NCBI RefSeq assembly: GCF_016908375.1
Contig: NZ_JAFBDS010000009.1
Span: 62,001-126,000 of the forward strand
Source: Amphibacillus cookii
GTDB lineage: Bacteria; Bacillota; Bacilli; Bacillales; Amphibacillaceae
DNA: 64,000 nucleotides
Reading direction: 5' to 3'
Made by a program: the position numbers and the translations under genes. Positions within the stretch are counted from its first letter, which is position 1, and each line of letters starts with the position of its first letter. Under the pieces are notes generated by a model, which saw nothing but the letters and a program-made list of their open reading frames with translations, had not been told where the DNA came from and did not search any database. Below, in pieces: positions 17,139 through 25,394 of the stretch.

Positions 17139-17223
17139 TCATTTGACTTACTAGTTGATTAGTCCAAGTAGTTATGATAAATTAATTCTATTCTTATAGA
17201 AGCATAATAATATCTTAAATCAG

Positions 17224-17284
17224 CATCCCTTACTTAAGTTTGATGATTTGAATTTAAATCTTACTTAAAGGGATGTTCATTTTT
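17224..17284 (+). terminator. spoVAF terminator
   Basis: An imperfect long stem (CATCCCTT ... AAGGGATG with inner TTAAG and CTTA pairing) is followed by TTCATTTTTG, about 85 bases after spoVAF. Confidence 0.55.
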
Positions 17285-17318
17285 GAATGTTTAGTGGTTA
17301 GATAAAAAAGGGGGGGCA

Positions 17319-18620
17319 ATGGTGCTTGGACACGAGGCAATAAACGAGAAGGGTCATCTTACTATTGGAGGTATTGATACGACTTATTTAGCTAAAAAAT
17401 ATGGAACGCCATTATTTGTTTATGATGTTGACAAGATCAGAGCAAATGCCCGAGCATTTGTTAATGGCTTTAAGAATCTTGGTGTTACTGCTCAAGTTGC
17501 ATATGCTAGCAAAGCATTCTCTTCTATAGCTATGTTACAAGTAGCTAAACAAGAAGGGCTAAGTTTAGATGTGGTCTCACAAGGAGAGCTTTATACAGCG
17601 TTAGAAGCCAACTTTCCTGTTGATAAAATCCACATGCATGGTAACAATAAAAGTGTAGATGAGTTAGAAATGGCGATAAAAAATAAAATAGGTTGTATTG
17701 TGGTAGATAATTTTCACGAAATAGAATTACTTGACCATTTATTAACTGTACATGATCAAGAAATTGACGTATTATTACGTGTTACTCCTGGAATTGAAGC
17801 ACATACACACGATTATATATTAACGGGTAACGAAGATTCAAAATTTGGTTTTGATTTAACTAACGGACAAGCTGACAAAGCATTCAAGCTAGTTAATCAG
17901 AATAAAAGGATTCAAATGAAAGGTTTACACTGCCATATTGGCTCGCAAATCTTTGAAACGGATGGGTTTATTATGGCTGTGCGTCGACTTTTTGATGCAT
18001 TAGCGCAATGGAAAGAGAACGAGAACTATCAGCCTAAAGTATTAAATCTTGGTGGTGGATTTGGTATTCAATATACCGAAGAAGACCAGCCTTTAGCCTT
18101 AGATCAATACGTCACAGCACTTGTAGATGAAATAACGATTCAAACAAAACAACATGAAATGAACTTCCCGGAAATTTGGATCGAACCCGGTCGAGCGATC
18201 GTAGGGAATACAGCACTAACGCTATATCAAGTAGGTTCAAAAAAAGAAATACCAGGCGTTCGTAACTATGTTTCCATCGATGGGGGAATGACTGATAACA
18301 TTAGACCTGCACTCTATCATGCAAAATATGAAGCGACTATAGCTAACAAAGTAAATCACGCCAAAACGTATAAAGCTTCTATTGCGGGGAAATGTTGTGA
18401 ATCAGGTGATATGTTAATATGGGATATTTTGTTGCCAGAAGTGGAAGCTGGTGATATACTAGCAGTGTTTAGCACAGGAGCTTATGGCTATTCCATGTCG
18501 AGCCACTATAATCGATTTCCTAAATCGGCGGTAGTTTTTGTAGAAAATGGTCATGATCAACTGGTTATGCAAAGAGAATCTTATCAAGATCTCATTCGAT
18601 ATGATCTATCATATGAATAA
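17319..18620 (+). CDS. lysA: Diaminopimelate decarboxylase
   Basis: 433 residues, of the fold III PLP enzymes. Lys65 in AYASKAFSS forms the Schiff base. HCHIGSQI, GGGFGI and EPGRAIVG bind phosphate and substrate. The CCESGD motif near residue 348 supplies the active-site Cys and substrate contacts from the partner subunit. It converts meso-diaminopimelate to lysine. The ATG follows an unusually long G run (7 G). lysA follows spoVAF as in B. subtilis; no lysine riboswitch is visible in the 180-base spacer. dapB, from the same pathway, lies at the end of the window. Confidence 0.94.
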   Translation: MVLGHEAINEKGHLTIGGIDTTYLAKKYGTPLFVYDVDKIRANARAFVNGFKNLGVTAQVAYASKAFSSIAMLQVAKQEGLSLDVVSQGELYTALEANFPVDKIHMHGNNKSVDELEMAIKNKIGCIVVDNFHEIELLDHLLTVHDQEIDVLLRVTPGIEAHTHDYILTGNEDSKFGFDLTNGQADKAFKLVNQNKRIQMKGLHCHIGSQIFETDGFIMAVRRLFDALAQWKENENYQPKVLNLGGGFGIQYTEEDQPLALDQYVTALVDEITIQTKQHEMNFPEIWIEPGRAIVGNTALTLYQVGSKKEIPGVRNYVSIDGGMTDNIRPALYHAKYEATIANKVNHAKTYKASIAGKCCESGDMLIWDILLPEVEAGDILAVFSTGAYGYSMSSHYNRFPKSAVVFVENGHDQLVMQRESYQDLIRYDLSYE

Positions 18621-18635
18621 ATGGAGGATGTTAGT

Positions 18636-19073
18636 ATGGCAAAACAAGCAATAATTACTTTTGAAAATGGTGAAGAAATTAAAATCGAATTATATGAAGA
18701 AGCTGCCCCGAACACCGTTGCTAACTTTGAAAAACTTGCCGATGAAGGGTTTTATGATGGGGTTACTTTTCATCGTGTCATCCCTGGGTTTGTTGCACAA
18801 GGTGGCGATCCTACGGGAACTGGAGCGGGTGGACCTGGTTACACGATAAAATGTGAAACAGAAGGAAATCCGCACAAGCATGTCGCTGGTTCTTTATCGA
18901 TGGCACATGCAGGAAAAGACACAGGAGGTAGCCAGTTTTTCCTTGTCCATGAACCCCAACCACATTTAGATGGTGTACACACCGTTTTCGGGCAAGTTAC
19001 TGAGGGAATGGAAACTGTACTACGTATTCAGCAAGGCGATGTTATGGAAAAGGTCGTTGTAAAAGACGTTTAA
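18636..19073 (+). CDS. ppiB: Peptidyl-prolyl cis-trans isomerase, cyclophilin type
   Basis: 145 residues, a single compact cyclophilin domain with no signal peptide, so cytosolic. The active-site Arg and Phe are in [19 protein letters not shown] and the Trp-to-His position (PQPHLDG) are as in PpiB. It speeds prolyl isomerisation in protein folding. ATG 18636 has GGAGG at 18623-18627, while an earlier in-frame ATG overlaps that binding site. It lies 15 bases after lysA and is probably co-transcribed. Confidence 0.93.
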   Translation: MAKQAIITFENGEEIKIELYEEAAPNTVANFEKLADEGFYDGVTFHRVIPGFVAQGGDPTGTGAGGPGYTIKCETEGNPHKHVAGSLSMAHAGKDTGGSQFFLVHEPQPHLDGVHTVFGQVTEGMETVLRIQQGDVMEKVVVKDV

Positions 19074-19206
19074 AGCGACAAGGGTGAGCGTAGAACGAAC
19101 AAATGGCATGATCAAAATCATATCTACATGTTTACACTTTTATACGATTAGTTTTCTATTCACAATAAAGTTATAAGACCTTATCACGGTCTAGTAAGGG
19201 GTTAAT

Positions 19207-19557
19207 ATGTTAATAAGATTCAAAAAATCGATGGAAAAGATTGCAATGGGTCTGTTGTCTTTTATGCCTGAAGAAAAAGATGTTAAGAAATTGCAACAAA
19301 CGATGAGAGCTTATGAGGAAAATGACGCTTGGCAACTTTATTTATGGAAAGAGGAAGAAGATGTATTAGGTGCTATTGGTATTTATATTGATGAATCATC
19401 TCAAAAAGTGGTTGTACAACATATTTCTGTCAATCCATCACATCGAGATTTGGGAATTGGTCACAAGATGATTGATGCCATTCGTTCTAGTTATCAAGAG
19501 AATTATCAAGTTAAACCTAATGATTTGACCGAGGACTTTCTTAATAAATGTGAATAG
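19207..19557 (+). CDS. ribT: RibT-like GNAT N-acetyltransferase
   Basis: 116 residues with a GNAT core. The acetyl-CoA loop appears as HRDLGIGHKM near residue 80, and the order between ppiB and scpA matches ribT of B. subtilis, where it ends the riboflavin operon. Its substrate is unknown. The ribDEAH genes and the FMN riboswitch that normally precede it are absent, so it is an orphan with its own promoter. A weak TTTACA-like -35 lies about 75 bases upstream. Confidence 0.75.
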   Translation: MLIRFKKSMEKIAMGLLSFMPEEKDVKKLQQTMRAYEENDAWQLYLWKEEEDVLGAIGIYIDESSQKVVVQHISVNPSHRDLGIGHKMIDAIRSSYQENYQVKPNDLTEDFLNKCE

Positions 19558-19575
19558 TGGGAAATATAGCCTTGA

Positions 19576-19608
19576 AGCACTACAGTAATCTACTGTAGTG
19601 CTATTTTA
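19576..19608 (+). terminator. ribT terminator
   Basis: A perfect 12-bp stem AGCACTACAGTA / TACTGTAGTGCT with a 3-base loop, followed by ATTTTA, 18 bases after ribT. Confidence 0.8.
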
Positions 19609-19718
19609 CTTCGATGATGATATAGCATGTAGAGCGATTGACTCTTAAACTTATCCTATATCTAGATTATGTAATTAAAACGGATATAAGATGGTAAGTT
19701 ATAAAATCAATGTGTTAT

Positions 19719-19863
19719 AATAAAACGAACCTTCAATCAGCGGGGAAAATTCATCCTTCACTGATTGGTCGTTGAGTGAATCTGGACACTTGCGTCCGTT
19801 ATCTCCAGCCTATATAGATGATCTCTGCTCTCTATTTTGAGGCGTACGGTTATTTGTAATAAA
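19719..19863 (-). repeat. Family A intergenic repeat, copy A4
   Basis: Reverse-oriented, from AATAAAACGAACCTTC to GTACGGTTATTTGTAATAAA. It contains CAATCAGCGGGG and the words GTTGAGTGAATCTGGACA and CTCTATTTTGAGG. Second-stem arms are CAATCAGCG and CACTGATTG. It lies between ribT and scpA. The remaining bases of this 345-base spacer (19609-19718 and 19864-19902) show only AT-rich DNA and presumably the scpA promoter. Confidence 0.85.
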
Positions 19864-19902
19864 GGCTGATTTAGGAGAATGATATTGAGGGGGCTTAACA
19901 TA

Positions 19903-20640
19903 ATGTTAGAATCTTATAGTGTTAGTGTAGAAGGTTTCGAAGGGCCACTCGATCTCTTGTTACATCTTATCAATCGTTATGAAATAGACATCTACAATAT
20001 TCCGGTAGCTAAAATATCAGAGCAATATATGCAATACATTCATACGATGCAACAACTTGAATTAAATATAGCAAGTGAATATTTGGTTATGGCGGCAACC
20101 CTTTTAGCTATTAAGAGTGCGATGCTTTTACCGAATCAAGAAATAGAGGAAGGCGACGATTACGAGGGTGAAGATCCACGCGATGAATTAATTGCTCGAT
20201 TAATCGAATACCGAAAATATAAGGAAGCAGCCCAGACGCTTCAGGAGCTAGAGGGTGAAGAGAAGGAAAGCTTTACACGACCTCCAGAAAAATGGACAGA
20301 GGATAAAAAATTAATCTCAAAACCTAAAAAAGGAGCAGTTACGGTTTATGACATGCTATCTGCCATGCAGAATGTTTTTGATCGAAAAAAATGGAATCGG
20401 CCAATGACAACAACAATTGAAAAGATAGAAATTCCGATTAAACAGCGCATGAAAGAAGTACTATCTCAAGTCGAAACAGCTAAGCAAGGCATACCGTTTG
20501 ACCAACTTTTTCCTTACCCTTCAAAAAGCCATATGGTAGTGACATTTATGGCTGTGCTTGAGTTAATGAAGGATAAATTGATATTTTGTGAGCAAGAGCG
20601 CACCTTTGATTCTTTAATAATACATAGATGGAGAGGATAA
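19903..20640 (+). CDS. scpA: Segregation and condensation protein A
   Basis: 245 residues, the kleisin subunit of the bacterial SMC condensin. The N terminus VEGFEGPLDLLLHLI is the family signature that binds the SMC neck; the acidic linker EEGDDYEGED and the C-terminal winged helix follow. With ScpB it closes the Smc ring and organises the chromosome. ATG 19903 follows GAGGGGG at 9 bases. Starts at ATG 19879 and TTG 19885 are possible but less well placed. Confidence 0.92.
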   Translation: MLESYSVSVEGFEGPLDLLLHLINRYEIDIYNIPVAKISEQYMQYIHTMQQLELNIASEYLVMAATLLAIKSAMLLPNQEIEEGDDYEGEDPRDELIARLIEYRKYKEAAQTLQELEGEEKESFTRPPEKWTEDKKLISKPKKGAVTVYDMLSAMQNVFDRKKWNRPMTTTIEKIEIPIKQRMKEVLSQVETAKQGIPFDQLFPYPSKSHMVVTFMAVLELMKDKLIFCEQERTFDSLIIHRWRG

Positions 20641-20643
20641 AGA

Positions 20644-21234
20644 TTGGACATAAATCATTATAAAGCCATTATAGAAGGATTATTATTTGTATCGGGCTCA
20701 GACGGATTAACGATCAAGCAAATAGCAAATATTCTAGAAACAGATAAAGATACAGTTGATCATCTGATTAATGAATTAAAGTATGATTATGAAAGTGTCT
20801 ATAGGGGAATACAAATACTTGAATCTGAAAGCCATTATTTTCTGTCTTCCAAGTCTGAACATGCTGAATATTTTAAAAGGTTAATGACAGACTCACATAC
20901 AACTAAGCTTTCACAAGCCAGCCTCGAAACATTGGCGATTATAGCGTATAACCAACCCATTACCCGGACTGAAGTCGAAGAGATAAGAGGAGTCAAGAGT
21001 GACCGACCGATTCAAACGTTATTATCACGTGGTTTTATTGAAGAAATGGGTAGAAGAGATACAGTAGGAAGACCGATGATGTTTGGAACAACATTGGATT
21101 TCTTGACTTATTTTGGACTGAAATCAATTGAAGAATTACCACCTTTAACTGAACAATCGATGATCGATGATGAAATAACAGAAGAAGCAGATTTATTTTT
21201 TAATCAATTAAAAAATAAAGAACAAGAAAAGTAA
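20644..21234 (+). CDS. scpB: Segregation and condensation protein B
   Basis: 196 residues with a TTG start 3 bases after scpA and AGAGGAT as ribosome binding site. It has two winged-helix domains; the conserved segment TLAIIAYNQPITRTEVEEIRG is visible near residue 100, followed by SDRPIQTLLSRG and GRPMMFGTT. ScpB dimers bind ScpA in the condensin. The acidic tail is family-typical. Confidence 0.93.
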   Translation: MDINHYKAIIEGLLFVSGSDGLTIKQIANILETDKDTVDHLINELKYDYESVYRGIQILESESHYFLSSKSEHAEYFKRLMTDSHTTKLSQASLETLAIIAYNQPITRTEVEEIRGVKSDRPIQTLLSRGFIEEMGRRDTVGRPMMFGTTLDFLTYFGLKSIEELPPLTEQSMIDDEITEEADLFFNQLKNKEQEK

Positions 21235-21266
21235 AGAGGTTCTACATATGTAGAACCTCTTTACTT
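21229..21266. terminator. scpAB terminator hairpin
   Basis: A perfect 18-bp inverted repeat AAGTAAAGAGGTTCTACA / TGTAGAACCTCTTTACTT with a two-base loop. The scpB stop codon lies inside the 5' arm. Only CTTTACTT supplies a T-rich end. Confidence 0.75.
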
Positions 21267-21390
21267 GATGTTGAACTCCATTTTTTGTATGTTAGCAAAC
21301 TATAAAAAATTCAATGAAAGAAATTTGAGCAACAAAGTAAACATAGAAGTGTTCCATTATAAGACCATTTTTTAAAAAAATTCATCTCAA

Positions 21391-21539
21391 CCGTTCAGAT
21401 AACCGTCCGTAAAACACCCTCTCAAAATAGAGCGTAGAGCAAATCGATTGAGGTGGGTAACAACGGACGTTAATGTTCGGATGCTCTCAACTAACCATTA
21501 GTTTGAACCATTAGTTTGAAGGTTCGTTTTATAAAATAA
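21391..21539 (+). repeat. Family A intergenic repeat, copy A5 (most complete first stem)
   Basis: From TTCAGATAACCGTCCG to GGTTCGTTTTATAAAATAA. The first stem-loop is clear here: CCGTCCGT ... AACGGACG outside and ACCCTCTCAA ... TTGAGGTGGGT inside. The second stem is damaged and carries a 13-base tandem duplication (ACCATTAGTTTGA twice). The spacer between scpB and dacB also holds AT-rich DNA at 21267-21390 and 21540-21650, which presumably includes the dacB promoter. Confidence 0.85.
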
Positions 21540-21650
21540 AATGCAGAAGGGGTAAGTTTTGATAATCACTTCAATCAGCGCATAACTTAAATTTTCTCAC
21601 ATAAATTGATTAGAGAAAACAATAAATTGCGACGATAAAGAAGGTGTATT

Positions 21651-22553
21651 ATGCAAAACACAATGAAAAAAAAGTTAATTACAATTATAGTTTTAATTGG
21701 TGTTGCATTTTTAATCCCGCAACAAGTACAAGCTAAGCCGTTCGTTTCTGCGGAACAAGCCGTTTTATTGGATCAAGCAACCGGTGAAATTCTTTATCAA
21801 AAAAATACAGAAGAACCACAATTAATTGCAAGTATTACAAAAATAATGACAGCGCTCATTGCCATTGAATATAGCGAATTAGATGAATACGTAAAAGTCA
21901 GTAATGATGCTGTATTAACAGAAGGATCGTCTATTTATTTAATCGAGAATGAACGGATCTTATTAAAAGATCTTGTTTATGGTTTAATGCTTAGATCAGG
22001 CAATGATGCGGCGGTGGCTATTGCAGAGCATGTGGGAGAAAGTCTTGATGGATTCGTTTTTTTAATGAATGAAAAAGCAAAATGGCTCGGTATGAATGAT
22101 ACATCTTTTGCTAATCCTCATGGGCTTGATGCGGACAACCACTATTCGACAGCCAAGGATATGGCGATTTTAATGCGTTATGCGATGGGAAATGAGTTAT
22201 TTGCTGAAATAACCGGTGCCAAATCTTTTCAATCCGAGAATCGAACGTATGCATGGGGAAATAAAAATAAACTTTTAACGACCTATTATCCGCCTACAAT
22301 TGGTGGAAAGACAGGTTATACAAAAGCCGCAGGAAGAACGCTAGTCTCAGTTGCTGAGAAAGAAGGCAAACAATTGATCGTTGTAACGATCAATGACCCT
22401 GATGATTGGCAAGATCATATGCGCTTATATGAGTGGGGCTTTGAACAAATTGAAGATCAAGCCTCGTCCACATTTCCATCAGAAGCTGAACATCGATATA
22501 CGACTTTAGAGCAAACAAAAATGCTATTTAAAAAGATGGTGGGTTTACCATGA
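21651..22553 (+). CDS. dacB: D-alanyl-D-alanine carboxypeptidase, DacB-like, short form
   Basis: 300 residues. A signal peptide (1-28, ending VQA) is followed by a penicillin-binding domain with SITK at 61-64, SGND near 117 and KTGYTK near 224. B. subtilis DacB has about 380 residues; this one ends soon after the catalytic domain and lacks most of the C-terminal beta domain and anchor. It overlaps spmA by 4 bases, and the dacB-spmA-spmB order is the conserved spore-cortex operon, which supports the name. The function is control of cortex cross-linking. Confidence 0.85.
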   Translation: MQNTMKKKLITIIVLIGVAFLIPQQVQAKPFVSAEQAVLLDQATGEILYQKNTEEPQLIASITKIMTALIAIEYSELDEYVKVSNDAVLTEGSSIYLIENERILLKDLVYGLMLRSGNDAAVAIAEHVGESLDGFVFLMNEKAKWLGMNDTSFANPHGLDADNHYSTAKDMAILMRYAMGNELFAEITGAKSFQSENRTYAWGNKNKLLTTYYPPTIGGKTGYTKAAGRTLVSVAEKEGKQLIVVTINDPDDWQDHMRLYEWGFEQIEDQASSTFPSEAEHRYTTLEQTKMLFKKMVGLP

Positions 22554-23140
22554 TGGTACACCTTATTTGGGCTGGTTTGGCTTGCATCGGTATTATATAT
22601 GGTTTATTTAACGGAACAATTGCCGATGTTAATGAAGCGATTTTTTCAAGTGCACAAGAAGCGATTCAATTAATCATTGGACTGGCTAGTGTATTAGTAT
22701 TTTGGTTAGGCATCATGAAAATAGCTGAAGAAGCAAATATTCTAAAACAGTTAAGTCGTGCATTTAAACCTTTCATTGCAAGGCTATTCCCTGATATACC
22801 TAAAGATCACCAAGTTATTGGTTATATTACATCTAACTTTATTGCTAACTTATTTGGTTTAGGAAATGCTGCAACACCATTAGGACTTAAAGCAATGCAA
22901 GGGATGCGAGAGCTATCTCAAAATGATGAAGCAACACGGTCAATGATTACATTTTTAGTTATAAACACATCAAGTTTAACTTTAATCCCAACAACTGTAA
23001 TCGCACTAAGAATGCAATATTTATCACACAGTCCGACTGAAATTGTATTAGCGACGTTAATTGCAACTTGCTTATCAACTTCCGCTGCAATTTTAATTGA
23101 TCGCTTATTCTATTTTAAAAGGGTGAACAAAAAAAGATGA
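22550..23140 (+). CDS. spmA: Spore maturation protein A
   Basis: 196 residues, an integral membrane protein with several helices and the nucleoside-recognition (Gate-type) motif [13 protein letters not shown] near residue 105. SpmA and SpmB are needed for full dehydration of the spore core. There are two adjacent ATG codons (22550, 22553) and either could start. It overlaps dacB by 4 bases and spmB by 4 bases. Confidence 0.92.
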   Translation: MMVHLIWAGLACIGIIYGLFNGTIADVNEAIFSSAQEAIQLIIGLASVLVFWLGIMKIAEEANILKQLSRAFKPFIARLFPDIPKDHQVIGYITSNFIANLFGLGNAATPLGLKAMQGMRELSQNDEATRSMITFLVINTSSLTLIPTTVIALRMQYLSHSPTEIVLATLIATCLSTSAAILIDRLFYFKRVNKKR

Positions 23141-23670
23141 TGAGTGTAATTTCAAATATAAGCTTGTTGTTTATTCCAATGTTTGTACTCGTTGTGCTCA
23201 GTGTAGCTACATTTAAAAAGTTACCAACCTATGACTTGTTTGTAGAAGGGGGTAAGGAGGGACTATCTATGGCCATCTCTTTACTTCCTTATTTGTTAGG
23301 TATGCTCGTATCTGTTTCAATATTTAGAAGTTCAGGTGCACTCGATGCGTTTGTGCAGTTGTTACAACCACTTTTAACATTTTTGCACGTGCCCAGTGAA
23401 ATCATTCCTCTTGCGCTTACCCGTCCTATTTCCGGTACAGCAGCCTTAGCCATTACATCTGATCTTTTGAAAACGTTTGGACCTGATTCCTTTATTGGGC
23501 GTTTAGCTTCAACAATGCAAGGGAGTACCGACACGACATTTTATATTATCACGATATATTTCGGCTCTGTCGGTATTAAAAAAATGGGGGATGCCCTAAA
23601 GGTTGGACTATTAGCCGACCTAATTGGTATAATAACAGCAATTATAGTTGTATCGATTTTGTTTGGGTGA
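23137..23670 (+). CDS. spmB: Spore maturation protein B
   Basis: 177 residues, membrane protein with the same Gate-type fold as SpmA. The motif TRPISGTAALAI lies near residue 90 and QGSTDTTFYIITIYFGSVG near 128. It acts with SpmA. Start at ATG 23137 or 23140. It is the last gene of the dacB-spmA-spmB operon; no obvious terminator hairpin precedes rluB. Confidence 0.92.
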   Translation: MMSVISNISLLFIPMFVLVVLSVATFKKLPTYDLFVEGGKEGLSMAISLLPYLLGMLVSVSIFRSSGALDAFVQLLQPLLTFLHVPSEIIPLALTRPISGTAALAITSDLLKTFGPDSFIGRLASTMQGSTDTTFYIITIYFGSVGIKKMGDALKVGLLADLIGIITAIIVVSILFG

Positions 23671-23775
23671 ACATTTTGAACTATACAGTAAAGAAATCAA
23701 GTTGTGTTATACTATAATTTCTGGCAAAATAAGAGATGTTAAGATAAAATAATTAAAGTGAAAATTGGTGATCGG

Positions 23776-24513
23776 ATGTCTGCAAATGAAGAAAGACTCC
23801 AAAAAGTAATTGCTCATAGTGGGATTACTTCTAGGAGAAAAGCTGAAAAATTAATTGAACAAGGTAGAGTTAAGGTAAATGGTACAACGGTTACAACGCT
23901 TGGATTTAAAGTGACAAAAGATGATAAGATTGAAGTAGATCATGTGCCTATCACAAAAGAAAAACCTGTTTATTACCTTATTTATAAACCTCGGGGTGTA
24001 ATCTCAAGTGTAAAAGATGATAAGGGACGCAAAGTGGTTACTGATCTTATCCCTCATATTGATGAACGTGTATACCCAGTAGGACGCTTAGATTATGACA
24101 CGTCAGGCTTAATTTTATTAACAAATGATGGTGAATTAGCACAATTACTTATGCACCCAAGCCATCAAATTGACAAAGTATATATAGCTAAACTTGAAGG
24201 TGTCCCAACTAAAACAGCACTGAGTCAACTAAAGAAAGGGATTCAATCAAATGGAGAACGTTTGAAGGCTGTTAATGTCATCATACAGTCGGTTGATCAA
24301 CAAAAACAAACGTCGATTGTTGAAGTGACGTTGCATGAAGGTAAAAACCGCCAAGTAAGACGTATGTTTGAATCGATTAACTTACCCGTGCAGAAATTAA
24401 AAAGAGAACGTTATGGGTTTTTAAATTTAAACGGTTTACAATCTGGAGATTATCGAGAGCTCACTCCTCATGAAGTTAAACAATTAAGAGCAGAAGCATT
24501 AAAAAATAAATAA
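23776..24513 (+). CDS. rluB: Ribosomal large subunit pseudouridine synthase B
   Basis: 246 residues. An N-terminal S4 RNA-binding domain (RLQKVIAHSGITSRRKAEKLI) is followed by the RsuA/RluB catalytic domain with its Asp in GRLDYDTSGL near residue 100. It should modify U2605 or its equivalent in 23S rRNA. The start is ambiguous: ATG 23776 has only a weak GGTGAT site, and GTG 23758 has none. In B. subtilis resA, resB and resC follow; here resD follows directly. Confidence 0.88.
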   Translation: MSANEERLQKVIAHSGITSRRKAEKLIEQGRVKVNGTTVTTLGFKVTKDDKIEVDHVPITKEKPVYYLIYKPRGVISSVKDDKGRKVVTDLIPHIDERVYPVGRLDYDTSGLILLTNDGELAQLLMHPSHQIDKVYIAKLEGVPTKTALSQLKKGIQSNGERLKAVNVIIQSVDQQKQTSIVEVTLHEGKNRQVRRMFESINLPVQKLKRERYGFLNLNGLQSGDYRELTPHEVKQLRAEALKNK

Positions 24514-24677
24514 TTGGTGTTGCTCTATGGTTTATAGGTGCGTGGATTGAAATTAACGCAGGTTATCCTCACATCGCATATAAATTATGACATCACCGCT
24601 TTTATGCAAAAAATGTTGAAATAGACTTGATTACGGGTGGGGAATGTTAGTTGGTGTCAAAGAAAGGGGTATCTGGG

Positions 24678-25394
24678 ATGGAAAACGAACAAACGATATT
24701 AATTATTGAAGATGAAGACCGGATTCGACGTTTGCTATCCATATATTTAGAACGAGACGGCTTTCACATTATAGAGACGGATAATGGTAATGACGGTATA
24801 ACCTATGCATATGAACAATCTTTTGCGTTAATTATTCTAGATTTAATGTTACCGGGTATTGATGGTATAGAAGTATGTAAAGCTATTCGAGAGCAGCAAA
24901 CAACACCGATTCTTATGTTGACAGCTAAGGGAGAAGAAGCGAACCGGATTGAAGGATTTGAAGCTGGAGCAGACGATTATGTTGTGAAACCTTTTAGCCC
25001 AAGGGAGGTTGTTCTCCGAGTGAAAGCCCTCCTACGACGGTCGCATCATTTAAAAAGCACTGTGCAAGATAAGCCGGTTAAAAATGTGTTAGCTTTCGAT
25101 CATTTAACGATTGATAATGACGCCCATCGTGTGACGGCAAATGATGTTGAAATTACATTAACACCTAAAGAATATGAACTTCTTTATTTTTTAGCAAGTA
25201 ATCAAGATCGCGTATACGATAGAGAGCAGTTACTTAAGGAAGTTTGGAAGTATGAATTTTTTGGTGATTTACGTACGGTCGATACCCATATTAAGCGATT
25301 AAGAGAAAAATTAACTAAAGTATCAGAGGATGCTGCACAGATGATTGTGACTGTTTGGGGCGTTGGTTATAAATTCGAAGTGGACGACCTCTAA
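24678..25394 (+). CDS. resD: Response regulator ResD
   Basis: 238 residues, OmpR/PhoB family. The receiver domain has the acidic pocket EDEDR (11-14), phospho-acceptor Asp55 in LDLMLPG and Lys104 or so in VVKPF. The C-terminal winged helix includes LTPKEYELL and DTHIKRLREKL. In B. subtilis ResDE controls respiration and fermentation when oxygen is low. ATG 24678 follows AAAGGGGT. The stop codon overlaps the resE start (TAATG). Confidence 0.9.
   Translation: MENEQTILIIEDEDRIRRLLSIYLERDGFHIIETDNGNDGITYAYEQSFALIILDLMLPGIDGIEVCKAIREQQTTPILMLTAKGEEANRIEGFEAGADDYVVKPFSPREVVLRVKALLRRSHHLKSTVQDKPVKNVLAFDHLTIDNDAHRVTANDVEITLTPKEYELLYFLASNQDRVYDREQLLKEVWKYEFFGDLRTVDTHIKRLREKLTKVSEDAAQMIVTVWGVGYKFEVDDL

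Noticed and set aside
19074-19206. FMN riboswitch expected before ribT
   Set aside because: The conserved RFN core words are not present in the 130-base spacer.
24514-24677. Possible remnants of resABC between rluB and resD
   Set aside because: The 160 bases contain no thioredoxin or cytochrome-biogenesis coding signal in any frame.
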